DNA from: an uncultured Clostridia bacterium
GTDB lineage: Bacteria; Bacillota; Clostridia; TANB77; CAG-508
Length of the DNA: 38,889 nucleotides
Direction: 5' to 3'
Assembly (NCBI GenBank): GCA_946415375.1
Contig: CAMKSF010000013.1
Location: forward strand, 1 to 38,889
Shown piece by piece: positions 31,736-38,889 of the stretch. Within the stretch, counting starts at the first letter, position 1. Each line of letters begins with the position of its first letter. A program made the translations under genes and the position numbers. The notes under the pieces are model-generated. The model was not told the origin of the DNA. It did not search any database and saw only the letters and a program-made list of their open reading frames with translations.

Positions 31736-32305
31736 CTAAACTGAAGCAGTTTTTTCATGTACTTGCTCAAACCAAGCATCATATATTGTTTTGTTTTCAG
31801 CGGTTTCATCAATATAACATTTAACTAATCTGTCTGTAGAACGTGGATTCATTGTTATAGATATAGTTTCTGTTCCCACTTCAATATTTTTTTGTTTTGT
31901 CTTATTACTTCTTGAAGGTCTTTTAGCTGTACAATCATAAAAACAGAATCTTCTATTTTTATCATCTCCTTGTGCTTGGAACATCAATGCAAATCTTGCA
32001 TTTTTATCATCAGCACTTTCATAAACAATTCCATCACTATCTACATCTTGACCTAAAATTTGTGTCAAAAAAGCTTCTGGTGTCATTGCAATTTCTAAAT
32101 CTCCTGAATATCCATTATTTACAGCAGGAGCCATGAAATAAACAATGTTATCAGCATAAAATGGAGTTGCATCTCCACCCTCTGGATCAACATTTAAGCC
32201 TACAGCACCTTTTACTGCAAAAGGTGTTCCATAAGTTATAACTCCATTTGTTTCAGTAATCTTTGCTATATATACATCTTGAATACCATAATTAACTTTA
32301 GACAT
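31736..32305 (-). CDS. Major tail protein
   Basis: 189 residues building the tail tube. V-N-Y-G-I-Q-D-V-Y-I-A-K-I-T-E, then G-A-V-G-L-N-V-D-P-E-G-G-D and F-Y-A-D-N-I-V-Y match phi13-type major tail proteins. The place between the connector genes and chaperones agrees. GGAGG precedes ATG 32305. Confidence 0.9.
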   Translation of the reverse strand: MSKVNYGIQDVYIAKITETNGVITYGTPFAVKGAVGLNVDPEGGDATPFYADNIVYFMAPAVNNGYSGDLEIAMTPEAFLTQILGQDVDSDGIVYESADDKNARFALMFQAQGDDKNRRFCFYDCTAKRPSRSNKTKQKNIEVGTETISITMNPRSTDRLVKCYIDETAENKTIYDAWFEQVHEKTASV

Positions 32306-32319
32306 ATTCTTTTCCTCCT

Positions 32320-32652
32320 TTAAATTTCAAAAAAATAACTTATATTCCAAACTTTTTCAGATTGAATATAAGTTACTTCTCTTTCCCAAATTATATCGAA
32401 TAGAATTTCTTCTTCTATTCTTTTTTCTAGCTCTCTATCTCTAGAATCTGTTGTTAATTCTAATCTTGCATTGTATTTTTTAAAGTATATTTTATTGTCT
32501 GCAATGAAGTTATCAGAATTTATCTCTGTTGACATTAAATGAGGTGGCTCTACTTCTCTGTCAAAATCAAAATGTGAATATGGTATTTTTATTCCGTTTT
32601 CACTATCTAAATAAAAGTTGTTTATTCTGTTTTCTAATTCATTCCAGTTCAT
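32320..32652 (-). CDS. Tail terminator / head-tail joining protein
   Basis: 110 residues, starting M-N-W-N-E-L-E-N-R-I-N-N-F-Y. By place (between the gp10-like gene and major tail protein) it should be the tail terminator or completion protein. Its ATG overlaps the stop of the gp10-like gene (ATGA), and the AGGAGG before it is inside that gene's end. No firm motif. Confidence 0.6.
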   Translation of the reverse strand: MNWNELENRINNFYLDSENGIKIPYSHFDFDREVEPPHLMSTEINSDNFIADNKIYFKKYNARLELTTDSRDRELEKRIEEEILFDIIWEREVTYIQSEKVWNISYFFEI

Positions 32653-33081
32653 ACGCCCCTCCTTATTTTTTCTTCAAGTTCTTTTACAAACTTTTCTTTA
32701 TATTTATTTTCTGTATTTCTTATATGTGGTATTGGATTAGTTCTTGAACCATCTCTATTAGCATGTCCAAACTCCAAAAGATGTGTTAATCTATAATGAG
32801 CTTTGTTATATGCAACCTTTGAATATATATCTTTAGTTTTATTTTTATTTTTTGTACTCCAAGATTTCGCATATTCTCCGTGGTTCTACTATAGTTCCAC
32901 CTTTTAATCTTACAGTCTTTTTAGCCTTTGGAGATATATGTCTTAATTCTCCAGCAGCCTCTTTTATTAGCTTATCTGTTGTATTCTTAACTTCTTCTGA
33001 AATGTCTTCTTTATATTCTTGTAAATATTCCATTAATTTTGAACTAAAATTATCTACAGATACTTTATTACTATTTGACAT
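32649..33081 (-). CDS. HK97-gp10-like connector protein read through a +1 shift at CGG
   Basis: The frame from ATG 33081 runs 67 codons to CCA CGG (CGG at 32880-32878), after which the zero frame gives ten unrelated residues and a stop. Moving +1 at CGG gives E-Y-A-K-S-W and a further 75 residues to the TGA at 32649: 143 residues, the usual length. The restored part has the family hallmarks Y-A-K-S-W, Y-N-K-A-H-Y-R-L-T-H-L-L-E-F-G-H and P-H-I-R. HK97 gp10 types have a conserved Gly at the recoded position. The restored stop overlaps the next start as ATGA, and the next gene's AGGAGG lies in its last codons, which would make no sense for a dead frame. The protein joins head and tail. Confidence 0.9.
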
Positions 33082-33412
33082 TATTTGCTCTCCTTTGACA
33101 AACTAAAACAACTTCATCTGCATTATCTCCATCTACTCTTATTACTGTATATTCTTTTCCCATATAAATTAATTCTTCTTCATCATTGTAGTTTAAACTG
33201 CTAAGTTTTAGCCTTATAGATGGTCTTAATCCAATTTGATTTGCTCTATAAAACTCATCTTTCCACACATTTTCTTCAGAAATTATTGGCACTTCTTTTC
33301 TAGTTACATCTGAAATTTCTCTTCCATTTGTTCCTCTTAATATATTGCCATTTTCATCTTTTCTATAAGATTTAGATAGCAATACACAACTTACGTCACG
33401 CATTGCTATCAC
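33071..33412 (-). CDS. Head closure protein (head-tail adaptor)
   Basis: 113 residues; the start region reads V-S-C-V-L-L-S, and R-P-S-I-R-L-K-L-S, E-E-L-I-Y-M-G-K-E-Y-T-V-I-R match SPP1 gp16/HK97 gp10-neighbour adaptor proteins. Place and size agree. Overlaps neighbours on both sides by 11-17 bases. Confidence 0.75.
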   Translation of the reverse strand: MIAMRDVSCVLLSKSYRKDENGNILRGTNGREISDVTRKEVPIISEENVWKDEFYRANQIGLRPSIRLKLSSLNYNDEEELIYMGKEYTVIRVDGDNADEVVLVCQRRANNVK

Positions 33413-33695
33413 TCTCCTTATAGTCAGAGCTTAGCCCTAAATTTTTACATAATAGACTATATGTTCTTTGGGCTAACTCTTTTTCTTTTATATCAACATT
33501 TCCAAAATTAGCTTTTACAAACATAATAATAGAAGATTTAATAAGTTCGTTGTTAATGTATTCATCTGCGTTAATTCCTTGCCTTATTAAATCTTCTTTA
33601 CCTGCTCTTATAAGCATTTTAATTTCTTCATCTTTAAGTGTTGATGTAGAAACAATACTTAAACATTGTTTTGTTGTTGTTAATAATTCGTCCAT
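33396..33695 (-). CDS. Head-tail connector protein (gp6-like)
   Basis: 99 residues, mostly helical, directly after the capsid gene, with a gp6-type pattern: D-E-E-I-K-M-L-I-R-A-G-K-E-D-L and the later F-V-K-A-N-F-G-N. It would form the ring under the portal. Confidence 0.75.
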   Translation of the reverse strand: MDELLTTTKQCLSIVSTSTLKDEEIKMLIRAGKEDLIRQGINADEYINNELIKSSIIMFVKANFGNVDIKEKELAQRTYSLLCKNLGLSSDYKESDSNA

Positions 33696-33710
33696 ATAGT
33701 CCTCCTTTTA

Positions 33711-34916
33711 TTAAACACTTTGTGAACTATCTTGTCCCAATTTGAAATATCCTGGTCTTGCTTTTCCATCATATATTCCATATCCACCATAAAGTGTTTT
33801 ACGTCCTTTTACAGTTTTCTCTTTGTCTACTCTCATTGGTGTTACTTCATTAAATATATAATTTTTCATATTTCCTGCTAAAATATCTTTGTTTCTTAAG
33901 TATGGATCAACTTCAATTACAAATCCTTTAACACTTGGTACTCCTGCTAAAAATGGATAATTACCATTGTTATCTTTATAAGAAACAATATCAAGATTTA
34001 CATCATTAGAAATATATACTTTTGCACCAATTCTAGCTTCATCTGATAATCCTTTAAATACTTTTAAAACTCTATCTATTGCTGTATCATTTTGTTCTGG
34101 AGTAATTGGAACTAATCCATTTGTTACACCTGTTGGTTTATTTGAACCATCACCATATATAACAGCATTAATTATTGCTTTACCCATTTTATTTTTTAAC
34201 TCTTCAAGTATGAATGAAATAAATGATTCAACTGCCATTTCTTCTAATTTCCATGTAATAACAATATCTTTAGCAAGTTCCCAACCAGTTAATTGCATAT
34301 TTTTAAATTCCATACCTTCATTAGTTGTATCTGTTAATTCTGTATACCAATTTGCATCATCTGCTGCAAATAAATATGGTAAATCTATATTCCCAGAAAC
34401 TTGTAATTTTCTTGCATCTCTAAATATTGGTGAATCTTGTGATATTAGTTCCATCAAATCCATTCTTACACTTGTTGGAATAAATAATCCACCATTGTTA
34501 ATTCCTTGTGTATCAGCTGTAGACGCAACAAATGTTGTAGCAGTTGTTGTTACCGCATCTCCCAAAGCTCTTTTTTCTTCATCTGTAAATTTATCCTCAG
34601 ATAATCCCATTAATTTTTTAGCCCAAGCACTTCTGTACTCTTTGTCAGCTATTGTAAATTTTCTTTCTTCCATTTCTTCATTTCCTCCTATTTTCTTTAA
34701 ATTTGAAACATTTTTGTTTCTCTTTTCTAATTCCTCAGTATCAGCAATAAGTTTTCTTTCTTCTTCTTTACTGATTTCTCCTGAATTTTCTTCTACAACT
34801 TCTTTAGTTTCTTCCTTCACTTCTTCTTTGTCTTCTTCTATTTGCTTCATTCTTGCTTCAAGTTCTTCTTCAGTTGTTGCAGATTTTATTAATTCTTGTT
34901 TTTCTTTTAAGGTCAT
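33711..34916 (-). CDS. Major capsid protein with N-terminal scaffold domain
   Basis: 401 residues, HK97 fold. Residues 1-80 are a coiled coil of Glu/Lys (scaffold, delta domain), removed by the prohead protease in this family. The capsid body begins about 82 and has A-D-K-E-Y-R-S-A-W-A-K-K-L-M, G-G-L-F-I-P-T-S-V, then N-A-V-I-Y-G-D-G-S-N-K-P-T-G and K-G-R-K-T-L-Y-G-G-Y-G, the usual HK97-type landmarks. M82 (ATG 34673) has its own TAGGAGG 9 bases upstream in frame, so a capsid without the scaffold part could also be made. Confidence 0.9.
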   Translation of the reverse strand: MTLKEKQELIKSATTEEELEARMKQIEEDKEEVKEETKEVVEENSGEISKEEERKLIADTEELEKRNKNVSNLKKIGGNEEMEERKFTIADKEYRSAWAKKLMGLSEDKFTDEEKRALGDAVTTTATTFVASTADTQGINNGGLFIPTSVRMDLMELISQDSPIFRDARKLQVSGNIDLPYLFAADDANWYTELTDTTNEGMEFKNMQLTGWELAKDIVITWKLEEMAVESFISFILEELKNKMGKAIINAVIYGDGSNKPTGVTNGLVPITPEQNDTAIDRVLKVFKGLSDEARIGAKVYISNDVNLDIVSYKDNNGNYPFLAGVPSVKGFVIEVDPYLRNKDILAGNMKNYIFNEVTPMRVDKEKTVKGRKTLYGGYGIYDGKARPGYFKLGQDSSQSV

Positions 34917-34941
34917 TTGATTTTCCTCCTTTTAAATTTTT

Positions 34942-35017
34942 AGCAGTTCTACCACCGCTTCTATAAAACTCTATTTAGTTTCTACCAACTAAAAAAAGAG
35001 CAGTTCTACCACCACCC
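34942..35017 (-). promoter_or_regulatory. Three tandem hairpins with the same GGUAGA loop
   Basis: In the 113 bases between protease and capsid genes, three hairpins of 6-7 bp share the loop GGUAGA (minus strand; TCTACC on plus): 35017-34998, 34993-34974 and 34959-34942. Their stems differ: GGGUGGU/ACUGCUC, UUUAGUU/AACUAAA, AGCGGU/ACUGCU. Changed stems with a constant loop, and G-U pairs that only work on the sense RNA, speak for RNA elements bound by a protein, possibly a translational operator of the capsid gene. The first is followed by a run of seven T and may terminate partly. Confidence 0.65.
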
Positions 35018-35029
35018 TTTATTTCGAGA

Positions 35030-35602
35030 TTATAAACTTAATAATGCTAATGCTTTTTTCTTTTCAAATTCTAATTTTTTCCTTGCTTCATATTTTTGTT
35101 TTTCTTCTTCAAATTGTTCTTTATTTCTTGCATATATCTCAGTTGTATCATATGCAGGAACATCAACTACAGATACATCATATAATTTATCTATTCCTGT
35201 AATTCTTCTTGTATTTGTTTCATAATCCACATCTTCACTTGAAACTGTGAATGCAAAACTCATTTTATCTAATAATCCTGCCTGTATCATTTTATATAAA
35301 TCTTTGTTGTTGTTTGTATCTAATAATTCCGCTCTTACTCTTAATCCTTTATCGTCAATAATTAGTTGTAATGAATTATTACGAGTTCTTGCCATTATTA
35401 ACACATTGTCTTCATGATTATATTTCATACAAACATCTGACATATCACAACCATTAAAAGCATTTCTATCTATTACTTCTTTAGACCACCCTAAATCTGT
35501 TGTACTATCAAATACTACTGCATATCCTTCTACAATCATTTTTTCTTCATTTTCTAATGCTCTTAATTCTGTTAATCTTCTTTCTTTAATTGCTTTCTCC
35601 AT
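35030..35602 (-). CDS. Prohead protease (HK97 family, U35/S78)
   Basis: 190 residues from ATG 35602 (GGAGGTGG in front; an in-frame ATG at 35626 has none). V-E-G-Y-A-V-V-F-D-S (substrate-binding strand), the His in M-K-Y-N-H-E-D and the Ser in K-M-S-F-A-F-T-V (motif G-L-L-D-K-M-S) form the His-Ser pair. It removes the scaffold part of the capsid protein. Overlaps the portal gene by 17 bases. Confidence 0.9.
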   Translation of the reverse strand: MEKAIKERRLTELRALENEEKMIVEGYAVVFDSTTDLGWSKEVIDRNAFNGCDMSDVCMKYNHEDNVLIMARTRNNSLQLIIDDKGLRVRAELLDTNNNKDLYKMIQAGLLDKMSFAFTVSSEDVDYETNTRRITGIDKLYDVSVVDVPAYDTTEIYARNKEQFEEEKQKYEARKKLEFEKKKALALLSL

Positions 35603-36797
35603 TGTTTCCACCTCCTTGATAATCATTCGCTATGTTCGAATCTATATTATTTAAAGACTGCAATATCTTCTTTCCTTCTTCTCCCCCAAGTGGAGCCATA
35701 TCTAATATTTCTCTTCCATCGTCTTTAGTTAAAAGTCCAAATGCTCCAGCAACCTTGATTAAATTTATTTTATTACTTAAACTTGCATATTGAAGTCTAT
35801 TTGTTGTAAATACAATTTTGTGGCCGTCTTTTCTTGCCTTATAACTAAATATCTTATTGGTAAAAGCTCCACTCATCTGAATTGCTCTAGGCTCAATTAC
35901 ACCTTCAAAAAATGCATTCCATTCTTCTGAATTATAACTATTATTTACAATCTTTTCTGATATCCCAAAATAGTCAAATATATTATAATTTACTCTTTCT
36001 AGTTGGTCTTTATCTAATGTAATTGGTTTTAAGTTTATTTCTTTAAAATCTCCTTTTCCATCAATTGCTGCAATTCCGCTTTCATTTTCTAAATTTAAAA
36101 AGTCTCTGACAAAAGCTTCTTTGCTTGCTATGATGTCTTTTTCTTTCAAAACTGCATCATATTTTATAATTCCTTTTAAGTTGTTCGATGTTTTTATTGC
36201 ATTTTTTATTCCTTCAGAAGCAGTATGTGCTGATTCTATATCTGTAAGTAATATTTTATTACTTGTTCCAAAAATATCATTTTTATTGTAAAATAATCTT
36301 AAATGTATTAATTCAAGATAGGGTAATGTATATTCTTTTCCATTTACAAAATTAAATTTTAAATACAAATTATTTGCTCTATCTTGCAATAAATCGTAGC
36401 CTAAAGCTAATACAGGATAAAATCCAGTAATAAATCCTTCTTTGTCTTTTGCTATATATACAAATGCATTTGAATCCGTATATAGCATTGATATTGTTTT
36501 ATAAATAAAATCAAATGTATTCATTAATGGATTAGGTTCATTCTGTAACAAGAAATTTATTTCGCCTTTTATATTATTTCCTATACTATCTTGTATATGT
36601 TTTGGAATTAATTTTGCACAATGTGTTGCAATTCTATCAATGCATTGTCTTGCTACTTTACTGTCATATATATTTGAACTTATTGTAGTAAATTTTGCAT
36701 TATATCCACTTAATAACTGCAGTTCTGTTTTAGTTACTGTATTAGTTTGATTCTTATTCCCAAAAATCATATTAAATAAGCTTCTTTTCTCCTTCAT
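35586..36797 (-). CDS. Portal protein (HK97 type)
   Basis: 403 residues, typical length. A-R-Q-C-I-D-R-I-A-T-H-C-A, L-L-Q-N-E-P-N-P-L-M-N-T, F-D-F-I-Y-K-T and Y-F-G-I-S-E-K are the landmarks of the phage portal family. It forms the dodecameric ring through which DNA is packaged. 1 base after TerL, before the protease: canonical order. Confidence 0.93.
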   Translation of the reverse strand: MKEKRSLFNMIFGNKNQTNTVTKTELQLLSGYNAKFTTISSNIYDSKVARQCIDRIATHCAKLIPKHIQDSIGNNIKGEINFLLQNEPNPLMNTFDFIYKTISMLYTDSNAFVYIAKDKEGFITGFYPVLALGYDLLQDRANNLYLKFNFVNGKEYTLPYLELIHLRLFYNKNDIFGTSNKILLTDIESAHTASEGIKNAIKTSNNLKGIIKYDAVLKEKDIIASKEAFVRDFLNLENESGIAAIDGKGDFKEINLKPITLDKDQLERVNYNIFDYFGISEKIVNNSYNSEEWNAFFEGVIEPRAIQMSGAFTNKIFSYKARKDGHKIVFTTNRLQYASLSNKINLIKVAGAFGLLTKDDGREILDMAPLGGEEGKKILQSLNNIDSNIANDYQGGGNNGESN

Positions 36798-36798
36798 T

Positions 36799-38500
36799 TC
36801 ATTCCTCCTGTAACGCCAGATAGTCGTTCATCTTATCAAATAAAACACAGTATGCTATTATTAAACTTACTGTGCCATCTATTCTCGCTCTTTGTTTTTG
36901 TCCTTTCACTGGTCTTATATTATCATTATCATCTCTTTTTACTGCTGTATTACATAAACACCATTTTAATATTGGATTATTATTATAATTTACATTTTTC
37001 TCAATTAAATCTGCTTCTAATTGTTTCATAGGATTGCTCATTGTTTTAGCTCCTTGTCTTATTTCTAGCATTTTAAATTTATAAGCTGTCATTTCATCAA
37101 CCCAGTAATTTGAGTTCCACGGATCATATCCAACATATATAGGTACTATTTCATATTCATCTTTCATTTTTAAAAACCATTCTGTTACTTTAGAATAATC
37201 CACTTTAGCACCTTCACATACTGTTATTAATCCTCGTTTTTCCCACTTATCATATGGGATTTTATCATCTTTTATTTTGAACTCTAATCTATCTGAAGCA
37301 ATAAAATATTGCTGTATTACATATTTTTTTTGATTTTTTACTATCAACATAGTTGCACAAGTTAAATCTGTTGTACTTGATAAATCAACTCCTGCAACTG
37401 CGTAATTATCAAATAAGTCTTCTATGTTATATGTTTCTTCATTATTTGCTATATCAAATGTTACCCATCTGTCTTGGTCATTTTGCCTAATATTAAAGTC
37501 TTTACAAAGTAAATTAGTTAATTCAGTTGGATTGTTTTTTGCTCTATTTACTTTATCCCTTAAATCTTTAATATTCTTTATTGTTCCTAAGCCGCGGATT
37601 TGCTTTATACCATTTTTTTTCATCTTGCCACTCATCTGGGCTATCTAATTCATATATAACTGGTAATACTGTTTCATCTACTGTTTGGCTTAATCCTTCA
37701 TATCCTGCAATTATATCTGAAAAATATTCATATTCATTATCAAATACACTTTCTCTAACTGTTCCCATTGTGGAAGTTTCAAGAAGCATAGGCTGTTCTC
37801 TAGCTGACATCGAATCGTACATTACATCTAATAAGTTTTTATCCTTCCACGCATGTACTTCATCAGCTATAACAAAATGAGCATTTAAACCATCTAAAGA
37901 ATTTGAATCACTTGCTAGAGCTTTCATATAACTTTCAGTAGAATCATAAAATAATCCACCAACTAAACATCTGATTCTTTTAGCTAATGCTGGAGATTTT
38001 TTTATCATTCTCTTTGATTCGTCCCAAACGACTTTCGCTTGGTCTTTTTTAGTTGCAACAGAATAAATTTCTGCTCCACCTTCACCATCTTTTGTAAGCA
38101 TATAAGTAGCAAGGCCAGAATCCATTGTTGATTTTCCATTTTTTCTGCCAATAAATAATGCACCTTTTTTATATTTTCTTATTCCTGTATCTTTATCTAC
38201 AAATCCAAATAAGGCTTGTATAAATGCTTTTTGAAATAGTTCTAACTTTACAGGTTTTCCTGCCCATTTTCCTTTTGAATGTTTACAAAATTTTTCTATA
38301 AATTCAATAGGCAAGTTTCCTTTACGCTCGTTAAAGATATATGTGTGTGTTTCATTTTCTTCTGTTATTGCATTAAAAAAAGAAACCTCTTTGGGCTTCT
38401 TTAAATCATCTACTAATTTTTTATATGTAATTAAAACTTTATGATTTGCTTTGTCAGGATTATCTAATAAGTACTGATAATATTTTTCTATATATGTCAT
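36799..38500 (-). CDS. terL: Terminase large subunit read through a +1 shift at CGG
   Basis: The packaging motor (ATPase plus nuclease). The frame from ATG 38500 covers 302 codons with Walker A G-R-K-N-G-K-S (118-124) and Walker B V-I-A-D-E (210-214), then reaches CCG CGG (CGG at 37594-37592). In the zero frame seven odd residues follow, then TAA (37570-37568). Moving +1 at CGG gives L-G-T-I-K-N-I and the whole C-terminal nuclease part (V-A-G-V-D-L-S-S-T-T-D-L) to the stop at 36799: 566 residues, the usual length. The joined sequence W-Y-K-A-N-P-x-L-G-T-I-K is a well-known family segment, so the shift is fixed to within a codon. A phage with a truncated terminase could not package, so recoding, or an error in this sequence, must be assumed. 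Stop and start overlap TerS by one base. Confidence 0.92.
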
Positions 38501-38832
38501 TACTCATCACCAAAACCTTCAAATCCATCATCTTTTGGCTTTTCTTCTTTTACTGGTAACATATCATTAAGTTGCTTTATTACTGCTGTATAATTTTTAA
38601 TCGTGGTATTATAACTTTTCAAGGCAGGATTTTCTCTTTCAATAGTATACTCTCCTTGACACATTTCAGTAACTACACCATCTGTTTTTACTTTTATTTG
38701 TAGTTCTTTTAATGTTTCTTCCATAAATTCAGCTTTATCTAATAATGACAAAGCTAGTTTGCCTTTATTATTATCTAATTCTTCAAATACACTCTTTAAA
38801 TCTGTTATATTATATACTTTTTTCTTTGCCAT
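38500..38832 (-). CDS. terS: Terminase small subunit (P27 type)
   Basis: 110 residues. Short helical protein M-A-K-K-K-V-Y-N ... E-F-M-E-E-T-L-K-E-L-Q, with Y-T-I-E-R-E-N-P-A-L-K-S-Y-N-T-T and Y-T-A-V-I-K-Q-L-N, the C-terminal pattern of P27-type small terminases. It binds the packaging site and brings TerL there. One-base overlap with TerL. The start sits in the terminal repeat, so the upstream region continues at position 12. Confidence 0.85.
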   Translation of the reverse strand: MAKKKVYNITDLKSVFEELDNNKGKLALSLLDKAEFMEETLKELQIKVKTDGVVTEMCQGEYTIERENPALKSYNTTIKNYTAVIKQLNDMLPVKEEKPKDDGFEGFGDE

Positions 38833-38889
38833 TATTTCACTTCCTTTTAGGTGGGGTTATCATAAAATAACCTGCGTATTTTTCGAAGC
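38822..38889. repeat. Terminal direct repeat, right copy
   Basis: Equals 1-68 with one difference (G38876, A55). See the left copy. Confidence 0.9.

Noticed and set aside
34942..35013. CRISPR-like repeat (two copies of AGCAGTTCTACCACC)
   Set aside because: Only two copies with a short interval and a third with changed stem; the hairpin explanation fits all three.
36799..37635. Separate gene starting at ATG 37635 for the terminase C-terminal part
   Set aside because: The start lies inside the ATPase part, has no ribosome binding site, and its first residues are unrelated to the family; the shift at CGG explains the arrangement better.
122..38500. Sequencing or assembly errors as cause of the five frame breaks
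   Set aside because: Errors tied to CGG would also hit the about 55 out-of-phase CGGs, whose genes are intact. It cannot be excluded without reads, so it is given as the refuting test.
122..38832. Reassigned stop codon (TGA or TAG) as in other recoded phages
   Set aside because: Conserved genes end at TAA, TAG and TGA in the normal places (integrase TGA, SecB-like TAG, gp10-like TGA), so the stop codons are standard.

Overview
The window looks like one complete temperate siphovirus genome (HK97-type head, long tail) from a low-GC, probably spore-forming Firmicute of the Clostridia type. The DNA is very AT-rich, ribosome binding sites are of the GGAGG kind, and a Spo0E-like gene and Spo0A-box-like sites point to a spore former. 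The first and last 68 bases are the same sequence apart from one base (A55 versus G38876). This suggests a circular or circularly permuted molecule opened just upstream of the small terminase gene.

Layout: almost everything is on the minus strand. Reading that strand from the right end: TerS, TerL, portal, prohead protease, scaffold/capsid, head-tail connectors, HK97-gp10-like protein, tail terminator, major tail protein, tail chaperones, tape measure (38.8-28.9 kb); a self-contained zinc-ribbon membrane 'moron' with its own promoter (28.9-27.7 kb); distal tail protein, tail fibres and tail tip (27.7-20.6 kb); two holin-like proteins and an amidase (20.6-19.1 kb). Next comes an accessory island of an ADP-ribosyltransferase-like protein, a small acidic protein and a SecB-like chaperone (18.8-17.4 kb), then a Spo0E-like gene and the integrase/attP region. 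The only plus-strand block (14.1-16.9 kb) is the lysogeny module: CI-like repressor, ImmA-like peptidase, zinc-ribbon protein, integrase. A Cro-like gene diverges from it and leads into the early operon (13.9-2.2 kb): Rad52-like recombination protein, SSB-like protein, replisome organizer, primase-helicase, RusA, many small proteins, and an ArpU-like late regulator. About 400 bases of structured non-coding DNA follow, then a small Cys-rich protein, a glycosyltransferase and an HNH nuclease that lead back into TerS.

Most striking observation: five times in the window a conserved gene is broken by a +1 frameshift, and each time the break lies at an in-frame CGG codon. The sites are the large terminase, the HK97-gp10-like protein, the ImmA-like peptidase, and the HNH nuclease (twice). 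Reading CGGN as one four-base codon, or skipping the C to read GGN as Gly, restores four full-length, family-typical proteins that end at well-placed stops. By eye I found no CGG used as a normal triplet codon in any intact gene, although about 55 sense-strand CGG trinucleotides occur out of phase. This suggests that the host does not read CGG as a normal triplet and resolves it by quadruplet decoding or +1 frameshifting.

Other observations: three tandem hairpins with the same GGUAGA loop but different stems between protease and capsid genes; Spo0A-box pairs at 10-bp spacing upstream of three accessory transcription units; a possible toxin-antitoxin-SecB chaperone operon; five copies of one operator (TTTCA-N5-TGAAA) in the genetic switch; and two sizeable structured elements after the late regulator gene.
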